A stretch of 64,000 bases of DNA from MGIIa-K1 sp964218365 (lineage in GTDB: Archaea > Thermoplasmatota > Poseidoniia > Poseidoniales > Poseidoniaceae), in NCBI GenBank assembly GCA_964218365.1, contig CAXPMI010000037.1, forward strand, positions 45,802-109,801, given 5' to 3'. A program made the position numbers and the translations under genes. The first letter of the stretch is position 1, and every line of letters starts with the position of its first letter. Positions 35,111-44,429 of this stretch are shown here, piece after piece. Under the pieces are notes generated by a model that was given only the letters and a program-made list of their open reading frames with translations, had not been told where the DNA came from and did no database searches.

Positions 35111-37894
35111 ATGTCAGAGATTACGTGGCACACCAAGACTGGTGAAGAGGTACTTTCTGAGTTAGATACGCCTCTAGGAGGCCTTACTTCTGAAGAAGCG
35201 GGAAAGCGACTTGAGAAGTATGGTGAGAACAAATTGAGAGAGCCAGATAAGGTTCCGGCTTTCATACGTTTTTTGTCGCAATATCACGATCCTCTCAATT
35301 ATTTGCTCATTGGTGCAGGTCTACTTGCACTAGCTACTCATCCAGACAAACCAGGTGATGCAATATTCATCGGTATAGTTCTTACAGCAAACGCATTTTT
35401 CGGATTCTGGCAGGAGAATAAAGCGGAACAAGAAATGGGTGCATTGAAACAAATGACAGTCTCACGCTGTGTCGTATGTAGAGATGGCATGGAGATGGAA
35501 ATTAGCACAACCCAGTTAGTTCCTGGTGATATCGTAAAAATTGAGGAAGGCCTCAACGTACCCGCCGATTTACGTGTTTCAGAAGCATGGCAATGCAAGG
35601 TAGACGAATCAGCATTAACCGGGGAATCGATGCCAACAAAAGTCATTGAAGATGTGTTAGCGCCGGAAACACTACTTGCAGACCGTAAAAATATGCTATA
35701 CATGGGTACAACAATATCAACAGGTAGGGCAGTTGGTATTGTTACAGCAACTGGTATGTATACAGAGCTAGGCAAGATTGCTAACGATATTGCGCAAGCT
35801 GAAACTCCTAAAACACCACTAGAGCATAAGCTTGAGTCTCTTGGTAAATTCCTGGGTTTCATTGCCTTAGTAGTCGCTGTTTTGATTATATCCATTGAAC
35901 TAATCCTCACCTATGCAAGAGGAGGAGAATTGTGGGAAGCAGCGAAATTCCAATTTCTAGTTGCAATTTCAATATTCGTCGCAATAGTTCCAGAAGGGTT
36001 GCCGATAATTTTGGTAACTACCCTTGCAATAGGAATGCGAAATATGGCTCGACATAAAGCAATCATTCGGAGAATGAAGGCTGTTGAAACACTTGGATCA
36101 ACAACCGTAATTTGCACAGATAAAACGGGTACTTTGACCAAAAATCAGATGACAGTCAGGCGTTTAATGCTGCCCGAGAAAACATTTGGCATAACGGGTG
36201 AAGGCTTTTTGCCTGAGGGTACTCTTTCCTTCGATGATAAGGAACTGTCAGATGAAGAGATGTCTGAACTTCAAAGAGACCTCGGATTCAGACTTGCAGC
36301 ATCATGTCTCTCATTGTGTCACAATTCACAAATCGCCGAAGTCGATGGTCAATGGACAGCAATTGGTGACCCAACAGATAGCGCTTGTGCAGTATTGGGT
36401 TACAAGATCAACGGTTCAGTTTCCAAGTTCGCTCAAAGACACCCTCGCAAGCATGAATTCTTCTTCAACACAGACAGAAAGAGAATGTCAGTTATCCATG
36501 AATATGAAGGTGAAGATTGGATTTTCTCCAAAGGTGGCGCTGGTGGTTTCAAGAAATTAGTGAAGTGGAAAGTAAAGGACGGAGACATCGTTCCAATTGA
36601 AGAAGGAGACTTCGATGTCGCATCGAAGTCAAATAGAGAAATGGCTAGTAAAGCGATGAGAGTAATAGCATTGTGCGCAAGAAAGGTGACAGAAGATGAT
36701 GATATCACCGACATGACTTCTATGGAAGACAATCTCATTTTCTTGGGAATGGTTGGTATTATGGATCCTCCACGTGCCGAGGTCTACGATGCTATATTGA
36801 GATGTCAGAAAGCAGGTATCAGTGTAAAGATGATTACTGGCGACCAACAGATGACCGCCCAATCAATTGGTGAAGACCTCAATATCACAAAACCTCACAT
36901 TGATGCAGTTGGTGGTGACCGATTAGAAGAGCTCGATGACGCTGCAATGAGGGATATCGTCGCAGGAACAGCAATTTTCAGTAGAGTAACTCCTGAACAA
37001 AAAATGAGAATCGTAACTGCGTTACAAGATGAAGGAGAAGTTGTTGCGATGACCGGTGACGGTGTTAACGATGCTCCAGCATTATCCAGAGCTAACATCG
37101 GTATCTCAATGGGAATCGCAGGTACAGATGTCGCTAAAGATGCATCAGATATGGTGCTGCAAGATGACAACTTCGCTAACATTGTTAACGCTGTTGAGGA
37201 AGGTAGGAAAATATACACAAACATAAGGAATTTCGTGCGATATCAGGTATCAACTAACGTGGCTGCTGTTGCCTTATTATTACTCGCGAACGTGCTATTC
37301 CAGTGGCCACTTCCACTTACCCCAACCCAAATTTTGGTTATCAACATCCTAATGGATGGGCCTCCCGCTGTAGCATTGGGTGTAGAGAAAATGCATTCCA
37401 ACGTAATGGATAGGCCGCCTAGACCAGTTGACGAATCGTTACCTAACATGAAAGATTTACTTTTGATATTCTACTTAGGCGGAATAATGGTTCTAGGTAC
37501 ATTGATTGTGTATTATCTAGCCTTAGAAAACGGAACAGAAGAATATGCGAGGACAATGTGTTTCTGTGTGTTTATCTTCTTCCAATTGTTCAATGTAATG
37601 AACTGTAGAAGTAATGAAGATAGTGTGTTTAAGTTAGGTCTGTTCTCTAACAGAGCTATATACCTAGCAATTACATTCTCCATTGGCTTATTACTCTTGG
37701 TGGTTCAAGGCGCAGATTGGACGATTCCATTGACATCATTCCAGGTAGGAGAATTACTGGCGACGACTCCACTTGAACAAAAGGACTGGTTCATCATTGT
37801 TCTAGTTGCTAGCACGGTATTCATGGTTGAGGAATTCAGAAAATTATTGAGTTCAACTGGAGTCTTTAGCGTTAGAACTAGTAAGAGAGCCTAA
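35111..37894 (+). CDS. P2-type cation ATPase (Ca2+/Mn2+ pump-like)
   Basis: The 927-residue pump has an N-terminal cation-ATPase domain, actuator motif LTGESMP, phosphorylation motif CTDKTGTLTKNQMT (Asp about 338), MTGDGVNDAPAL, and ten membrane segments. M4 has VPEGLP and M6 has NILMDGPPAVALG, close to the SPCA/PMR1 Ca2+/Mn2+ pumps, where only one ion site is kept. The substrate is inferred from these residues. GGTGA lies before the ATG at 35111. It diverges from the OPT transporter; the 111-base gap holds TATTATCATAA at 35063-35073 as a possible promoter. Confidence 0.9.
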   Translation: MSEITWHTKTGEEVLSELDTPLGGLTSEEAGKRLEKYGENKLREPDKVPAFIRFLSQYHDPLNYLLIGAGLLALATHPDKPGDAIFIGIVLTANAFFGFWQENKAEQEMGALKQMTVSRCVVCRDGMEMEISTTQLVPGDIVKIEEGLNVPADLRVSEAWQCKVDESALTGESMPTKVIEDVLAPETLLADRKNMLYMGTTISTGRAVGIVTATGMYTELGKIANDIAQAETPKTPLEHKLESLGKFLGFIALVVAVLIISIELILTYARGGELWEAAKFQFLVAISIFVAIVPEGLPIILVTTLAIGMRNMARHKAIIRRMKAVETLGSTTVICTDKTGTLTKNQMTVRRLMLPEKTFGITGEGFLPEGTLSFDDKELSDEEMSELQRDLGFRLAASCLSLCHNSQIAEVDGQWTAIGDPTDSACAVLGYKINGSVSKFAQRHPRKHEFFFNTDRKRMSVIHEYEGEDWIFSKGGAGGFKKLVKWKVKDGDIVPIEEGDFDVASKSNREMASKAMRVIALCARKVTEDDDITDMTSMEDNLIFLGMVGIMDPPRAEVYDAILRCQKAGISVKMITGDQQMTAQSIGEDLNITKPHIDAVGGDRLEELDDAAMRDIVAGTAIFSRVTPEQKMRIVTALQDEGEVVAMTGDGVNDAPALSRANIGISMGIAGTDVAKDASDMVLQDDNFANIVNAVEEGRKIYTNIRNFVRYQVSTNVAAVALLLLANVLFQWPLPLTPTQILVINILMDGPPAVALGVEKMHSNVMDRPPRPVDESLPNMKDLLLIFYLGGIMVLGTLIVYYLALENGTEEYARTMCFCVFIFFQLFNVMNCRSNEDSVFKLGLFSNRAIYLAITFSIGLLLLVVQGADWTIPLTSFQVGELLATTPLEQKDWFIIVLVASTVFMVEEFRKLLSSTGVFSVRTSKRA

Positions 37895-37902
37895 ACGTTA
37901 AT

Positions 37903-37912
37903 TCAAAAATAA
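37903..37912 (+). promoter_or_regulatory. Candidate TATA box for mqnE-mqnA
   Basis: TCAAAAATAA is centred about 23 bases upstream of the mqnE ATG in a 36-base gap. The next upstream gene is on the same strand, so this may be a separate promoter giving a leaderless transcript. Confidence 0.35.
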
Positions 37913-37930
37913 TCAGTTGCAGGACAACCC

Positions 37931-39121
37931 ATGGCAGCCGGAGAAATTGCTGATTGGCAAGACTCCCTCCGACAAAGGTTGGCTGCTGTAGCTTGGCCAA
38001 TAGAATTCCATGGAGTCGTTGAGAAACTGTCTGATGGAATTCCGCTTTCATTGCAAGATGGTGTGAGTTTATTCAACTCAAAAGATTTGAACACCATAGC
38101 TTCACTCGCCAATCACGTTAAACAATCTAGGTTCGGCAAAAGCGCTTACTTCAACGTAAATGTACACATAAACCAGACCAACATCTGCACACTTGCATGC
38201 AAATTTTGTGCATTTCGTAGAGGACGCAGGGCAGCAGATGCATATCAAATGGAAATCGATGAGTACATTGAGGATCTACGGCAGTATTCTAAATTCGTTG
38301 ACGAGGTACATTCAGTAGGTGGACTTCACCCTGAATGGGATGTAAATCATTACTCTGAGTTATTTAGAAGAGTCAAAAAAGAATTCCCTCATATTCACAT
38401 TAAGGCACTCACCGCAGTAGAGATAAAGCACATAGCAAGTCTGTCCAAGATATCAGTTCATGACACTCTTGAGATTCTCAAGAAATCAGGTTTAGGCTCA
38501 CTGCCTGGAGGTGGTGCAGAGATTTTGGATGATGATATCAGAGAGATAATTTGCCGAGGAAAAGAATCATCCCAAGAATATCTAGACATTCACAAGACTG
38601 CTCACCTGCTAGGAATCCCAACAAATTGTACCATGTTGTTTGGCACTGTTGAGACAATAGAGCATCGCGTTAAGCACATGGTTCGACTTAGAGAATTACA
38701 AGAAGAAACAAATGGTTTCCAGTGTTTTGTACCTTATCCATTCCTTCCCGACGATTCGAGATTACCTGGAGCACAACTAGCAACAGGTACAGAAATTCTA
38801 CGAGTTGTAGCAATCTCTCGATTAATGTTGAACAATATACCTCACATCAAAGCCTACAGAATGAATTTTGGTGATAACATTACAGAATTAGCACTCCAGT
38901 TTGGTGCTGACGACATAGATGGTACTGTACAAAAAGAATCAATCATGCACTTAGCAGGCTCCACAGCCCCACTCGACCACGATAAGGCTATGTTAGCAAA
39001 ACTAGTTCACAACGCAGGATGCATCCCGGTCCAAAGGAACACAACTTATTCCGAGTTCACTGAATTTATTACCCCGGCAGAGCCGGTCAAGCGCAGACTT
39101 AGGATGGCAGTAGGTGATTGA
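37931..39121 (+). CDS. mqnE: Aminofutalosine synthase MqnE (radical SAM)
   Basis: MqnE joins the MqnA product to S-adenosylmethionine to make aminofutalosine in menaquinone synthesis. The 396-residue protein has the radical SAM cluster cysteines C86, C90 and C93 (NICTLACKFCAF), the segment HSVGGLHPEWD, the MqnE/MqnC-family motif GSLPGGGAEI, and a C-terminal DNxPHIKAY-like NNIPHIKAYRMN with GADDIDGTV. The long N-terminus and HPEWD region favour MqnE over MqnC. mqnA follows with no gap. Confidence 0.88.
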   Translation: MAAGEIADWQDSLRQRLAAVAWPIEFHGVVEKLSDGIPLSLQDGVSLFNSKDLNTIASLANHVKQSRFGKSAYFNVNVHINQTNICTLACKFCAFRRGRRAADAYQMEIDEYIEDLRQYSKFVDEVHSVGGLHPEWDVNHYSELFRRVKKEFPHIHIKALTAVEIKHIASLSKISVHDTLEILKKSGLGSLPGGGAEILDDDIREIICRGKESSQEYLDIHKTAHLLGIPTNCTMLFGTVETIEHRVKHMVRLRELQEETNGFQCFVPYPFLPDDSRLPGAQLATGTEILRVVAISRLMLNNIPHIKAYRMNFGDNITELALQFGADDIDGTVQKESIMHLAGSTAPLDHDKAMLAKLVHNAGCIPVQRNTTYSEFTEFITPAEPVKRRLRMAVGD

Positions 39122-39910
39122 ATGGCGTGGGAGAAAACAATCGGGCGAGTGTCATTCATAAATTGCGAGCCATTATTCCATGGGCTAGAGGATTCTTGGA
39201 ACATTTTGCCAGCACCACCATCTTGGCTAACCGGTCACTTACTTAGGAAGGATTGCATTTTAGCCCCAATCCCTGCAGCAGACTATGCAAAGAATTCTGA
39301 TAAACTGGTCTTAGTTCCAGACTTAGCAATTTCGAGCAAAGGAGAAGTAGGTAGCGTTCTTCTTTTCGGTGAAAAATCAATTGATGAGATGAAAACAATC
39401 GCATTGCCATCGGATTCTGCAACATCCGTCACACTCCTACGATACCTAATATCAAAACGAGGTCTTTCACCAAAATATGTGGAGATGGGCCCTGATTTGC
39501 GTGGAATGCTAAATCGTTGTGATGGGTGTTTGCTTATTGGGGATAGAGCATTAGAATCTGCGAGAGAATTCCCAGAACTAGTAGTACTAGATCTTGGTTT
39601 AGAATGGAAGAAAGTCAGTGGACACCCTATGGTGTTTGGAGTTTTTGCGGCCAGAAGAGATTCGGATATGAATAAAGTCAAACTCGCATATGATGCTCTT
39701 ATTGAACGCTTAATTAAGTTTGAAACTGACCCCAAAGTAAGAAAAGAAGTTATTCAGGTTAGTTCTCTAAAATCATCTCAAGATGCCTCTAGACTTGAGA
39801 GGTATTTCGGTGAAGTGATTAATCGAATTGAAGAAGAAGATATTGTAGGTCTTGAATCCTTTTTGACCTCTGCATGCAAAATGGAAAATCAAATCACTCT
39901 GGCTTGGTAA
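39122..39910 (+). CDS. mqnA: Chorismate dehydratase MqnA
   Basis: MqnA removes water from chorismate to give 3-enolpyruvyl-benzoate, the first step of futalosine-dependent menaquinone synthesis. The 262-residue periplasmic-binding-fold protein opens IGRVSFINCEPL. It shows ILAPIPAADYAKN, GSVLLFGEKSIDEM and LPSDSATSVTLLRYL, the family's order of motifs. The ATG comes immediately after the mqnE TGA. Its own TAA directly abuts the stop of the convergent propeller gene. Confidence 0.88.
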   Translation: MAWEKTIGRVSFINCEPLFHGLEDSWNILPAPPSWLTGHLLRKDCILAPIPAADYAKNSDKLVLVPDLAISSKGEVGSVLLFGEKSIDEMKTIALPSDSATSVTLLRYLISKRGLSPKYVEMGPDLRGMLNRCDGCLLIGDRALESAREFPELVVLDLGLEWKKVSGHPMVFGVFAARRDSDMNKVKLAYDALIERLIKFETDPKVRKEVIQVSSLKSSQDASRLERYFGEVINRIEEEDIVGLESFLTSACKMENQITLAW

Positions 39911-42250
39911 TCAATCTTCTGCGATGAAATCTTTAACCAAGTCTTTCTGTAGTTTTTCTTCATCCACCTTTTTCTCATAGATAGACTCAGTTGCAGGTTC
40001 ATCAATGCTCTTCTTCACCGCCCTTCTTTTCTTGACTGGTTTTTCTGAAATCTCAGACTTTGCCTTGACTTTTCGAGTCTTAACTCTCGGTTCCTCATTG
40101 GAGCCAACTGGTTCAATTTCTTCATTTGAATCATCGGCTGAAACCAATCTCTTTCTCTTAGTCTTCATGATAGGACCGCTTTTGTTGAGATCTGTGGAAC
40201 TGACCTTTCTCCTCTTTGTGACTTTTTGGGGCTCAGTGTCTACATTGGTAGTTGATTCTCTTTTCTGTCGATCTTTCCTAGTAACTTTTCTTTTCGCTGA
40301 ATTTTCAACAGATTTAGGTTTAGTTGCAGATAAACTATCTTTAGAGTCTGTGTAAACACTCTGGGGTTTATCAAAAAATTCATCTTCTGATTCGTCAATT
40401 TCATTTTCCTCATGGTCCTCTTCATCATCTATATTGAAATCAATTTCATTTTGTTTTCTAATCACCAATGTAAGAGCTCCTCCAATTATTGCTAGATATA
40501 GTAAAAATGCTACTGGATGAAGTGCATAATCTAGTAAACTATCTACGGCTGTAGGATTTTTTACAGAGACCTGATTGATGGTAATTGATGCGGTGGTTTC
40601 TCCATCATTCCACCACAGTGGTATCTTTTCAGTTTCAACACCATCTCCTCTGAAGGTTAGGGAAATTGGATGAGCTGGTGCCAACCAAGCAATTGAACCG
40701 TCTGTTGGCAATGTCTGCTCTTTCAAACTAATGTCGAGTGGAAGAGTAACCATTGTAGCATATTGGAATGTAGTTGTTATGGCAATCGTGATTTGTGTTG
40801 TAGAATCACCATCACGAATTAATTCCATTCCACTTACAACATTACATCTTACAACAGCATCACCTAATTCACCACTAGAAATTTCAATCGTTTCCTTTAG
40901 TTGGTCAATAATATCTCCGTGATCCATGTTTTTACATATTGCATCTGCAAAAAGTTGGGTTTCGCTAGCACTGATTACTTGATCTCTAGCAATAGCATTA
41001 CGGCTTAGATTTCTGATATTGCTTGAATCTTCAGTTGGCAGTGTAATGGAGTCTCTAACTACGAATTCCTCTCCTATGAAAATTTCAATGTTGCGAATTT
41101 TATCCAAGTCTGGATATCTTGAACATGGTGTTCCTTCAGGTGCATCACAACCAAAATCATCATCCCAGTCGTCGTTTACTCCGTCCCCATCATCGTCAGG
41201 GTCAAGATTGTCGGGTACGTTGTCACCATCTAAATCAACTCCAGGAGAGTTATATCCAAACGGAATCAATTCACGTAGGTATACTGCAATTTCCCCAGTA
41301 CCTGCAGCAACGTAAAGTGATTGTAGTCGACTGGAACTATCCTCTAGCATTTCGATATCTTCTACAGTATGGAAGAAAGTTGTGTTTTGTATTAGGTCAA
41401 ATGTTTCGTAATTGTATGTATTTAGGCCATAAAAACTGTTACTTTCAACTGCGACATGCATTCGATTGCCATTTCCTGAAAAGATAATTTCCTTTCCACC
41501 ATCTACAATCATCGAATGTTTTTCACTTCCACCGAAACCTCTGGAAGCAAAGTTGCCATCTACGCCCATAAATACAATGTCGTTACCATCTGGTGAGAAT
41601 TTACAATCTAGCAATTCTTGACCAAACTCTCGATATGGACCCTGTCTTTGTCCCTGTAAATCCCATACGGCCCATCTTCCAGCTTCATCTCCTGTGAGTA
41701 TATATTGTCCGTCAGAACGATAATCGATACATGTTACATCAACAACATGTACTTCTTGCAGAGTATTTTTTAGCGTAAGACTAGGAATTCTATATTGCTC
41801 AACATCACCATCATAACCCTGGGCTGCCAAAATTGTTCCATCAACACTCCAAGCAATATTCCTAAAACTATCATCGGCTTGTACGCTGCTTTCTAGGACT
41901 TGCATTTCATTTATGTCAATCAATCTTATCGACTCTTTCAGATGCACTGTAGACCTCTTATTAATTGCAAGCAAAGATCCGTTCGGGTTGAATTTCATTG
42001 CTGATATGTCTTCGTCAAAACTAATGCTACCAATTCTATCAAGGGTTGTTGTGTTGAAAAATAGTATATCTTTGCCATGATAAGAAGCAAGAATTGTCCC
42101 ATTTGGATTCATTGCAATCAATTCTCCACCATCTCCTTCTAGTGAAGACCATGTTGAATCCAAATATGTCAATCCAGATGGAACGGCTGACGCAAAAGGA
42201 AGAGAAACAACTGCAAAGAGTGTCACCAGTAAACCGAATTGACCTCGCAT
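39911..42250 (-). CDS. Secreted beta-propeller protein with TSP3 repeat and long basic tail
   Basis: The 779-residue protein has a signal peptide (1-22). WD40-like blades occupy about 40-330 (MNPNGTILASY, TGDEAGRWAVWDL, CKFSPDGNDIVF). A calcium-type repeat follows (DLDGDNVPDNLDPDDDGDG, about 345-365), then a beta-rich outer domain and a membrane helix (about 578-597). The 182-residue cytoplasmic tail begins acidic and turns into repeated Lys/Arg clusters (KRRKV, KRKRL, KKRRAVKK). The function is unknown; the domain layout suggests a surface receptor whose tail contacts nucleic acid or acidic partners. It starts at an ATG just inside a strong hairpin. Confidence 0.8.
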   Translation of the reverse strand: MRGQFGLLVTLFAVVSLPFASAVPSGLTYLDSTWSSLEGDGGELIAMNPNGTILASYHGKDILFFNTTTLDRIGSISFDEDISAMKFNPNGSLLAINKRSTVHLKESIRLIDINEMQVLESSVQADDSFRNIAWSVDGTILAAQGYDGDVEQYRIPSLTLKNTLQEVHVVDVTCIDYRSDGQYILTGDEAGRWAVWDLQGQRQGPYREFGQELLDCKFSPDGNDIVFMGVDGNFASRGFGGSEKHSMIVDGGKEIIFSGNGNRMHVAVESNSFYGLNTYNYETFDLIQNTTFFHTVEDIEMLEDSSSRLQSLYVAAGTGEIAVYLRELIPFGYNSPGVDLDGDNVPDNLDPDDDGDGVNDDWDDDFGCDAPEGTPCSRYPDLDKIRNIEIFIGEEFVVRDSITLPTEDSSNIRNLSRNAIARDQVISASETQLFADAICKNMDHGDIIDQLKETIEISSGELGDAVVRCNVVSGMELIRDGDSTTQITIAITTTFQYATMVTLPLDISLKEQTLPTDGSIAWLAPAHPISLTFRGDGVETEKIPLWWNDGETTASITINQVSVKNPTAVDSLLDYALHPVAFLLYLAIIGGALTLVIRKQNEIDFNIDDEEDHEENEIDESEDEFFDKPQSVYTDSKDSLSATKPKSVENSAKRKVTRKDRQKRESTTNVDTEPQKVTKRRKVSSTDLNKSGPIMKTKRKRLVSADDSNEEIEPVGSNEEPRVKTRKVKAKSEISEKPVKKRRAVKKSIDEPATESIYEKKVDEEKLQKDLVKDFIAED

Positions 42251-42258
42251 GGAACTCG

Positions 42259-42284
42259 CCCTGTTCCTCCAAGAGGGGACAGGG
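42259..42284. promoter_or_regulatory. Strong hairpin in the leader of the propeller gene
   Basis: CCCTGTTCC pairs with GGGGACAGGG (nine pairs including one G-U) around a short loop. It ends 8 bases from the propeller gene's ATG at 42250. On that mRNA it would hide the purine run GGAGG, so it could limit translation. It also lies in the divergent gap with copA, where it might be a protein-binding site. The rest of the 181-base gap is A/T-rich and holds a possible copA TATA box TTTCAATATA at 42384-42393. Confidence 0.45.
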
Positions 42285-42431
42285 CTTGAAAGTCTAACGC
42301 AAGATTTTGACTTTGAAATGTATATTCTTAAAGCTCTTTACACCTCTAATATTATGGAAATTATGAAAATTGTTTTTACGAGATTTCAATATACCCTTCA
42401 CTTGAAATGGTTGTGACCACTGGAGTTCATC

Positions 42432-44429
42432 ATGGCGAGCATTGACGTCGACGGCATGACATGTGCTGTTTGCGTCAGCAGGGTTGAATCGGTAATCTTA
42501 GAATTGGATGGAATAAGCAATGTTGCAGTCAACCTTGCAAGAGGTTCAGCGAATTTTAGTGGCACTGTTGACGTGGAAACTGTAATCGCTGCTGTAAACA
42601 ATTCAGGCTACAAAGCATCTATGCCAACTAATTATTTTGAAAAGTGGATATCTGAAAATGAAACATCTAAGCGTGAAATAAAAATTTCTTCGATTTCTTT
42701 GATATACTCTCTATTCGCGATGTATTACATTATGACTGCTGATAATGAACAAGCCTTGTTTGGATTTTTTTCAATGTGCGTTGTTTTGAGTTTAAACTGG
42801 AAGGTATTACAAAAGGGATTCAAATCTATAAAGTACGGAGTTAATATGTATACTCTTGTCCTAATCGCCTTTTGTTGCGCATTGTTATGGTCTTTGACTA
42901 ATTTAGAGCAAGCAATGTGGGAGGCCACATTTATTGTTATCGCGTTTGTTGGTTTTGGCGATAGTCTGGAATCCTTAGCGAGGATTTCAGCAACCTCCTC
43001 ATTTGCTGAACTTTCTTCGATGGTCAGTGTTGGCAACATCGAAATTGGTGATGAATTATCACTAAGTGCAGGAATGGTCGTTCCTGTTGATGGTACTGTA
43101 CTAAGCGGAAAAACCGACGTAGAACAGTCAGTAATTACCGGCGAGAATATGCCAGTTTCTGTTTCGACTGGAGATCCAGTATGGGCAGGCAGTACAGTAG
43201 TTGAAGGTAGCATTGTTATCAGAGCGGAAACTAATAGCGGCTCTAGCAGAATTGATGAGGTAATTAGGTTAGTTGACAAATCACAATCACAAAAAGCAGA
43301 AATTGAGAGAACTGTTGACAAAATTGCTCGAATATTTGTACCGTTGGTCATCATTTTGGCAGTTTCAACATTCCTAATTTGGCGACCTACAATGGGGACT
43401 GAAGCCTCTTTACAAATGGCGATTACTGTTATGATAATTGCTTGCCCATGTGCCATGGGTCTTGCAACACCAATAGCGCTGTTTGTAGGAACAAGCGTGG
43501 GTGCAAAAAATGGCATATTAATGAAAGGGCATAGAGCACTAGAAGCAGCATCTAAGATTGAGGTGGTGGTTTTTGATAAAACTGGAACACTTACCACCGG
43601 TGATTTTGAAGTTGTTGCAGACAACGAGGAATGCCTGAAAATCGCAGCATCATTGGAAACTCATACAAATCATCCTATAGCAACGGCAATAGTCAAATCC
43701 TGTTCTAGTACCTTTGAAGCAAGTGAAGTAACGACAATTCCTGGTTGGGGTGTTAAAGGAATAATCAATGGTAAATTTTACTCGGTAGGTAAAGGCCAAG
43801 ATGGGATAGAAGTCAAACAAGGCGATTTCTTACTCGGGAAAATACAAGTTAAGGATACCATAAGAAATGATGCATCAGAAGCTTTGAGATTTTTGGATTC
43901 GGTGATACTATCTAGTGGCGATAATGAAACAGAGGTTTCAAGGGTTGCTGAGGAATTGAACATAACCGATGCTAGAAGTAACCAAACACCAGAAGACAAA
44001 TTGGAATTGATTCAAAGTCTCTCTAACGTAGCTATGGTCGGGGATGGAATCAATGATTCTGCTGCCCTAGCTGCATCTGACCTTGGAATTGCTGTCTCCT
44101 CAGCAACTGGTGTTGCAGACATTTCCAGCGACATTGTCCTGACTCGTGACGGTTTGATGACAACTATAGACGCACTGGATCTAGCTGGTAAAACTAGGAG
44201 AAATATACGTCAAAACCTTGTTTGGGCATTTGGTTACAATATGCTTGCCTTGCCGATAGCGATGGGTGCTCTGTATCATTCGCACGGCTTAGTTCTACCA
44301 CCATGGTTTGCGGCTGCAGCAATGTCCCTCTCTTCAATGTGTGTTATTTTGAATTCAATTCGGCTTCGGTGGTCTTTTGAAAGGGGTATGGCTCGGCGCA
44401 GACATGGCAGCCGAATTACCGATAGATGA
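42432..44429 (+). CDS. copA: Copper-exporting P1B-type ATPase
   Basis: The 665-residue pump has one heavy-metal-associated domain with MTCAVC (9-14), the actuator motif VITGENMP, the ion-binding CPC (about 338-340 in IACPCAMGLATP), the phosphorylation motif DKTGTLTTGDF and the HP motif NHPIATAIV. YN in the seventh and MSLSS in the eighth membrane helix mark Cu(I) specificity. GGAG lies 6 bases before the ATG. Its last 26 bases overlap the start of mqnD, so the downstream genes are probably cotranscribed. Confidence 0.93.
   Translation: MASIDVDGMTCAVCVSRVESVILELDGISNVAVNLARGSANFSGTVDVETVIAAVNNSGYKASMPTNYFEKWISENETSKREIKISSISLIYSLFAMYYIMTADNEQALFGFFSMCVVLSLNWKVLQKGFKSIKYGVNMYTLVLIAFCCALLWSLTNLEQAMWEATFIVIAFVGFGDSLESLARISATSSFAELSSMVSVGNIEIGDELSLSAGMVVPVDGTVLSGKTDVEQSVITGENMPVSVSTGDPVWAGSTVVEGSIVIRAETNSGSSRIDEVIRLVDKSQSQKAEIERTVDKIARIFVPLVIILAVSTFLIWRPTMGTEASLQMAITVMIIACPCAMGLATPIALFVGTSVGAKNGILMKGHRALEAASKIEVVVFDKTGTLTTGDFEVVADNEECLKIAASLETHTNHPIATAIVKSCSSTFEASEVTTIPGWGVKGIINGKFYSVGKGQDGIEVKQGDFLLGKIQVKDTIRNDASEALRFLDSVILSSGDNETEVSRVAEELNITDARSNQTPEDKLELIQSLSNVAMVGDGINDSAALAASDLGIAVSSATGVADISSDIVLTRDGLMTTIDALDLAGKTRRNIRQNLVWAFGYNMLALPIAMGALYHSHGLVLPPWFAAAAMSLSSMCVILNSIRLRWSFERGMARRRHGSRITDR

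Noticed and set aside
37895..37930. Terminator between the P-type ATPase and mqnE
   Set aside because: Only an A-rich box without a stem; better read as a promoter element for mqnE.
42725..43624. Long open frame (299 codons) antisense to copA
   Set aside because: Composition is Ser/Thr/Ile/Val-rich with no motif, and it lies wholly over conserved CopA domains; it is a reverse-strand shadow.
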